A stretch of 64,000 nt of DNA, from contig JAGVVL010000001.1 of assembly GCA_018287875.1 (NCBI GenBank), positions 2,728,001 to 2,792,000 of the forward strand. The letters run 5' to 3'. Made by a program: the position numbers and the translations under genes. Positions 61,801-64,000 of this stretch are shown piece by piece. Below the pieces are notes generated by a model. The model did not search any database and had not been told where the DNA came from. It saw only the letters and a list, made by a program, of their open reading frames with translations. The stretch's first letter is position 1; each line of letters opens with the position of its first letter. The DNA is from Nigrospora sphaerica. Its lineage: Eukaryota > Ascomycota > Sordariomycetes > Amphisphaeriales > Apiosporaceae.

Positions 61801-62534
61801 CGCATCGCGTTAGCCGACAGCGTATCGGGCTCATCGATCCCCGCCCCTAGAGTGGTAGGCGGGATCACGATAAGTGATTCGAGCACACGCCGTCAGTAAG
61901 GACGAGCCGTCCCGTTTTACTCTCAACGAGAGCTGGCTCCGGTGAGACGACGCACTCATCCCATACCTGGGCCCCAGAGGCTGGCGCTTGGTCGTGTTAA
62001 CGCTCTGCCGTGACGGTAGGTAATGGCAGGTACTTTCCCACCACTCCATCGCACGGTGCCAAGTCACCAGCAAGCAGGGATGCCATACAGTCGTGGCGCC
62101 CTCGCGCCACTGATCCTATAGACGGGCCCGCATGATACAACGTGCAGTATTAACATGTCTAACGGAGCCCCGGCGCCAACTGGGGGTCTCGCGGTTCTGG
62201 CCGACGAGTAGGCACCGGCGCACAAGGAAAACAGAACGGTCCCGCTTACTCCAGCCGCCTGTCCTCCGTGTCATCGTATAAAGATGTCCGGTTTCGTTGA
62301 GTTGCCTGTACTGTCGTAAGCACTTCTTCCCTACTGGCTGACCTCCTTGTTTGCCCAGGGATGAACGAATTGTCATGTTCCGGACCCTTGCCTGCCCGCC
62401 CGTCTAAATTCTGTCATGCTTTACAAGGCGCCACTCCGAGTCTGGTTCGAGGCACCGCCAACACAATGAGAAGCAATGCCGACCGACGGAAGCTTCTCTC
62501 ATGTTTCCCTAAAGCGTACAGCCCGACAACGATA
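58863..62534. other. Intergenic tract with no recognised gene
   Basis: It holds the upstream part of the MFS promoter and the 3' flank of rpn3. There is a C13 run near 59630-59642 and a cluster of CCTAGGTACCTA-type palindromic words at 59757-59790. Frames up to 216 codons (60800-61450, plus) have no domain and start at non-standard codons. Confidence 0.4.
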
Positions 62535-64000
62535 TTACATGCCCTCAAAATCGCCGCCGAGGTCATCCTCGTCCAAATCGCCCTCTTGGATCTCCTTGGC
62601 CATCTCCCGCTCTCGCTCACGAGCCTCCTGAGCATTCTTGAGCTCCAAGCGGTGCTGGTTCATGGGAAAACGCATAGCCTGGAAAGAAAGCACCGGTTAG
62701 TACAACATGTTCGACGGACGGGTCGGCACCGGGGTACGGCATACCTTGACGCTCTCGTCGTGCAGGGCCAGACAAGCTCGGATGCGGTCGTGGAACGCCT
62801 CGCCGGGCTCGCGCGTAGCATACACGTCGCCCACCTCCTTGCTCTTCATGAAGCCCTTCTCGCGGTCCAGTGTAGCCTCGATGACACCGTCCCTAATGGC
62901 CTTGGCGACAATGTACTCGGCACTCTCTTCGCTACCAAGGTGCAAGCGGATACAGATGTCACGAAGGGAAATGCGGCTGTAACTCAGACTCATCATTCGG
63001 ATACCCGTCTTGATGACGTTTTGTCGCAGTCGGAGGATCAGGCTGTACGTGTTGTCGCGGCGGAAGGTGTCGGCATGGTCGGCAATGGTCGTCTCGAAGT
63101 CTTCCAGGTTACCCACCCGCACGGCCTGCACAAGCAGGAAGTAGGGGTGCAGGGATTGCTCCATGTTGTCGGCGCGGAACGTGGCACGCTCGGGAATGTC
63201 ACCCATCAACAGCTCGACCACAAGCAGGAGCTTGGTGGCCGTCTGAGAAAAGCCCAGGGCGCACTGGCTCGCGGGGGCCTTGCGCGTAGCCGCCGTCAGA
63301 TGCTCGTGGGCCTCGGTGTAGCGCAGCTGGATAGCCCGGATGCGGCCGAGGTAGTACAAGAACCGCGCAACCTGGTTGTTGGCGGCGTTGTCGGGGAACT
63401 GGGTGTGCGATACAAGCAAGTCGGCCTGGGAGATGTGCGAGGTCAAGAGGTAATTCCGCAGCAGAAGGACGATGACGGATGCTTGCGTGTCGACGTCCTT
63501 GCGCAGAACGGCGGTGCGGAGCGCCGCCAGCAGGGTAGGCCGGATGGAAACGATGGGGGACTGGGGCGACGGCGGCAGAGGCGCCAGGTGCTCGCAGAAC
63601 AGCGAGTAGTAGAAGTACGCCTTGGCCGAGAGCGAGTCGAGCGTCCGTCGGTTGAGCGAGTGAATGCGCTCGGAGAGGTACTTGGAGAATTCGACGCCCT
63701 GCTGAAACTGCTTCGAGTCAAACATGTGCACCTGGATTAAGATACCCAGGAAAATGTCGACTTCGGGAATCAGCTCCTTGGCCTCCTTGTCCTTCTTGGC
63801 GGCGCCCTTGGAGACCGTCTTGGGCTCGCTGTCCACCTCCATCTCGGAACTCGACTGACGACCCAATGGCACATTTTCACGCCCGATGGCGGCCAGCAGC
63901 TGCTTGGCCGCCGAGGCGGATGCTGATGTGGGAGGGTACGACTCGGCGATGGCCTGAGCGATGATGTCGGGGGTGAGACGCTTGCGGAGCGACGAGATGG
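62535..64000 (-). CDS. rpn3: 26S proteasome regulatory subunit Rpn3 (PSMD3), 3' part
   Basis: The gene runs off the right window edge; its start is not seen. Visible exons are 64000-62745 (entering with two bases of a codon) and 62678-62535 (TAA), with a 66-bp intron (GTATGC to CAG). Together they give about 465 residues of the C-terminal part. The sequence has the helical repeats of lid subunits (AKAYFYYSLFCEHL, LYYLGRIRAIQLRYTEAHEHL) followed by the PCI domain (RMMSLSYSRISLRDICIRLHLGS, AEYIVAKAIRDGVIEATLD) and the conserved acidic tail. The last exon supplies MRFPMNQHRLELKNAQE and EGDLDEDDLGGDFEGM. Rpn3 is a structural PCI subunit of the 19S lid and helps hold the Rpn11 deubiquitinase module. 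It is an essential single-copy gene in yeast. Confidence 0.96.

Overview
The window is nuclear DNA of a filamentous ascomycete, most likely a Sordariomycete. The evidence is short introns of 50-104 bp with GTAAGT/GTATGT-type donors, a nuclear ATP synthase subunit 9 of 147 residues (the length and processing site known from Neurospora), a Tad1-type LINE, a Fot1/pogo-type DNA transposon and small secreted protein genes. Genes are sparse: about a dozen recognisable genes in 64 kb, separated by long tracts in which I see no gene.

Layout. 1-4.1 kb: no recognised gene. 4.17-6.39 kb (-): a CBS/PB1 membrane-anchored protein in three exons. 9.57-10.40 kb (+): a methyltransferase gene broken by one extra A. 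Directly behind its stop codon lies a nest of two LINE copies (10.46-16.02 kb): a 5'-truncated copy on + with a 15-bp target-site duplication, interrupted by a full-length copy on - with a 13-bp duplication. A third, very short copy with a 14-bp duplication lies at 18.2 kb, just past a small 10-cysteine secreted protein gene (17.49-18.02 kb). 19.34-20.18 kb: a sulfotransferase-like P-loop protein. 20.50-22.36 kb: a complete but dead pogo element with 45-bp terminal inverted repeats. 22.8-24.1 kb: a decayed ankyrin gene. 25.31-26.49 kb (-): an alanine-rich secreted protein. 27.61-29.54 kb (-): a FYVE-RING ubiquitin ligase of the Pib1 type. 30.72-31.53 kb (-): the remains of a CYP51 (sterol 14-alpha-demethylase) gene whose haem-ligand cysteine is lost. 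33.64-35.61 kb (+): a short MYST histone acetyltransferase. 40.54-41.35 kb (-): a RimJ/RimL-type GNAT acetyltransferase. 41.4-52.3 kb: no recognised gene, with several microsatellites. 52.32-52.94 kb (+): atp9. 56.41 kb: tRNA-Gly(GCC). 56.90-58.66 kb (-): a five-exon MFS transporter. 62.54 kb to the window end (-): 3' part of the proteasome lid subunit gene rpn3.

The housekeeping genes (atp9, rpn3, pib1, MYST, CBS/PB1, tRNA-Gly) form the stable frame. The 9.5-33 kb part is the dynamic section: transposons, three dead genes and two secreted-protein genes. I did not find an unmistakably new multi-gene system. The most unusual structures are the nested LINE pair, which puts a roughly 580-bp inverted repeat in the 3' region of the methyltransferase gene, and the CYP51 relic.
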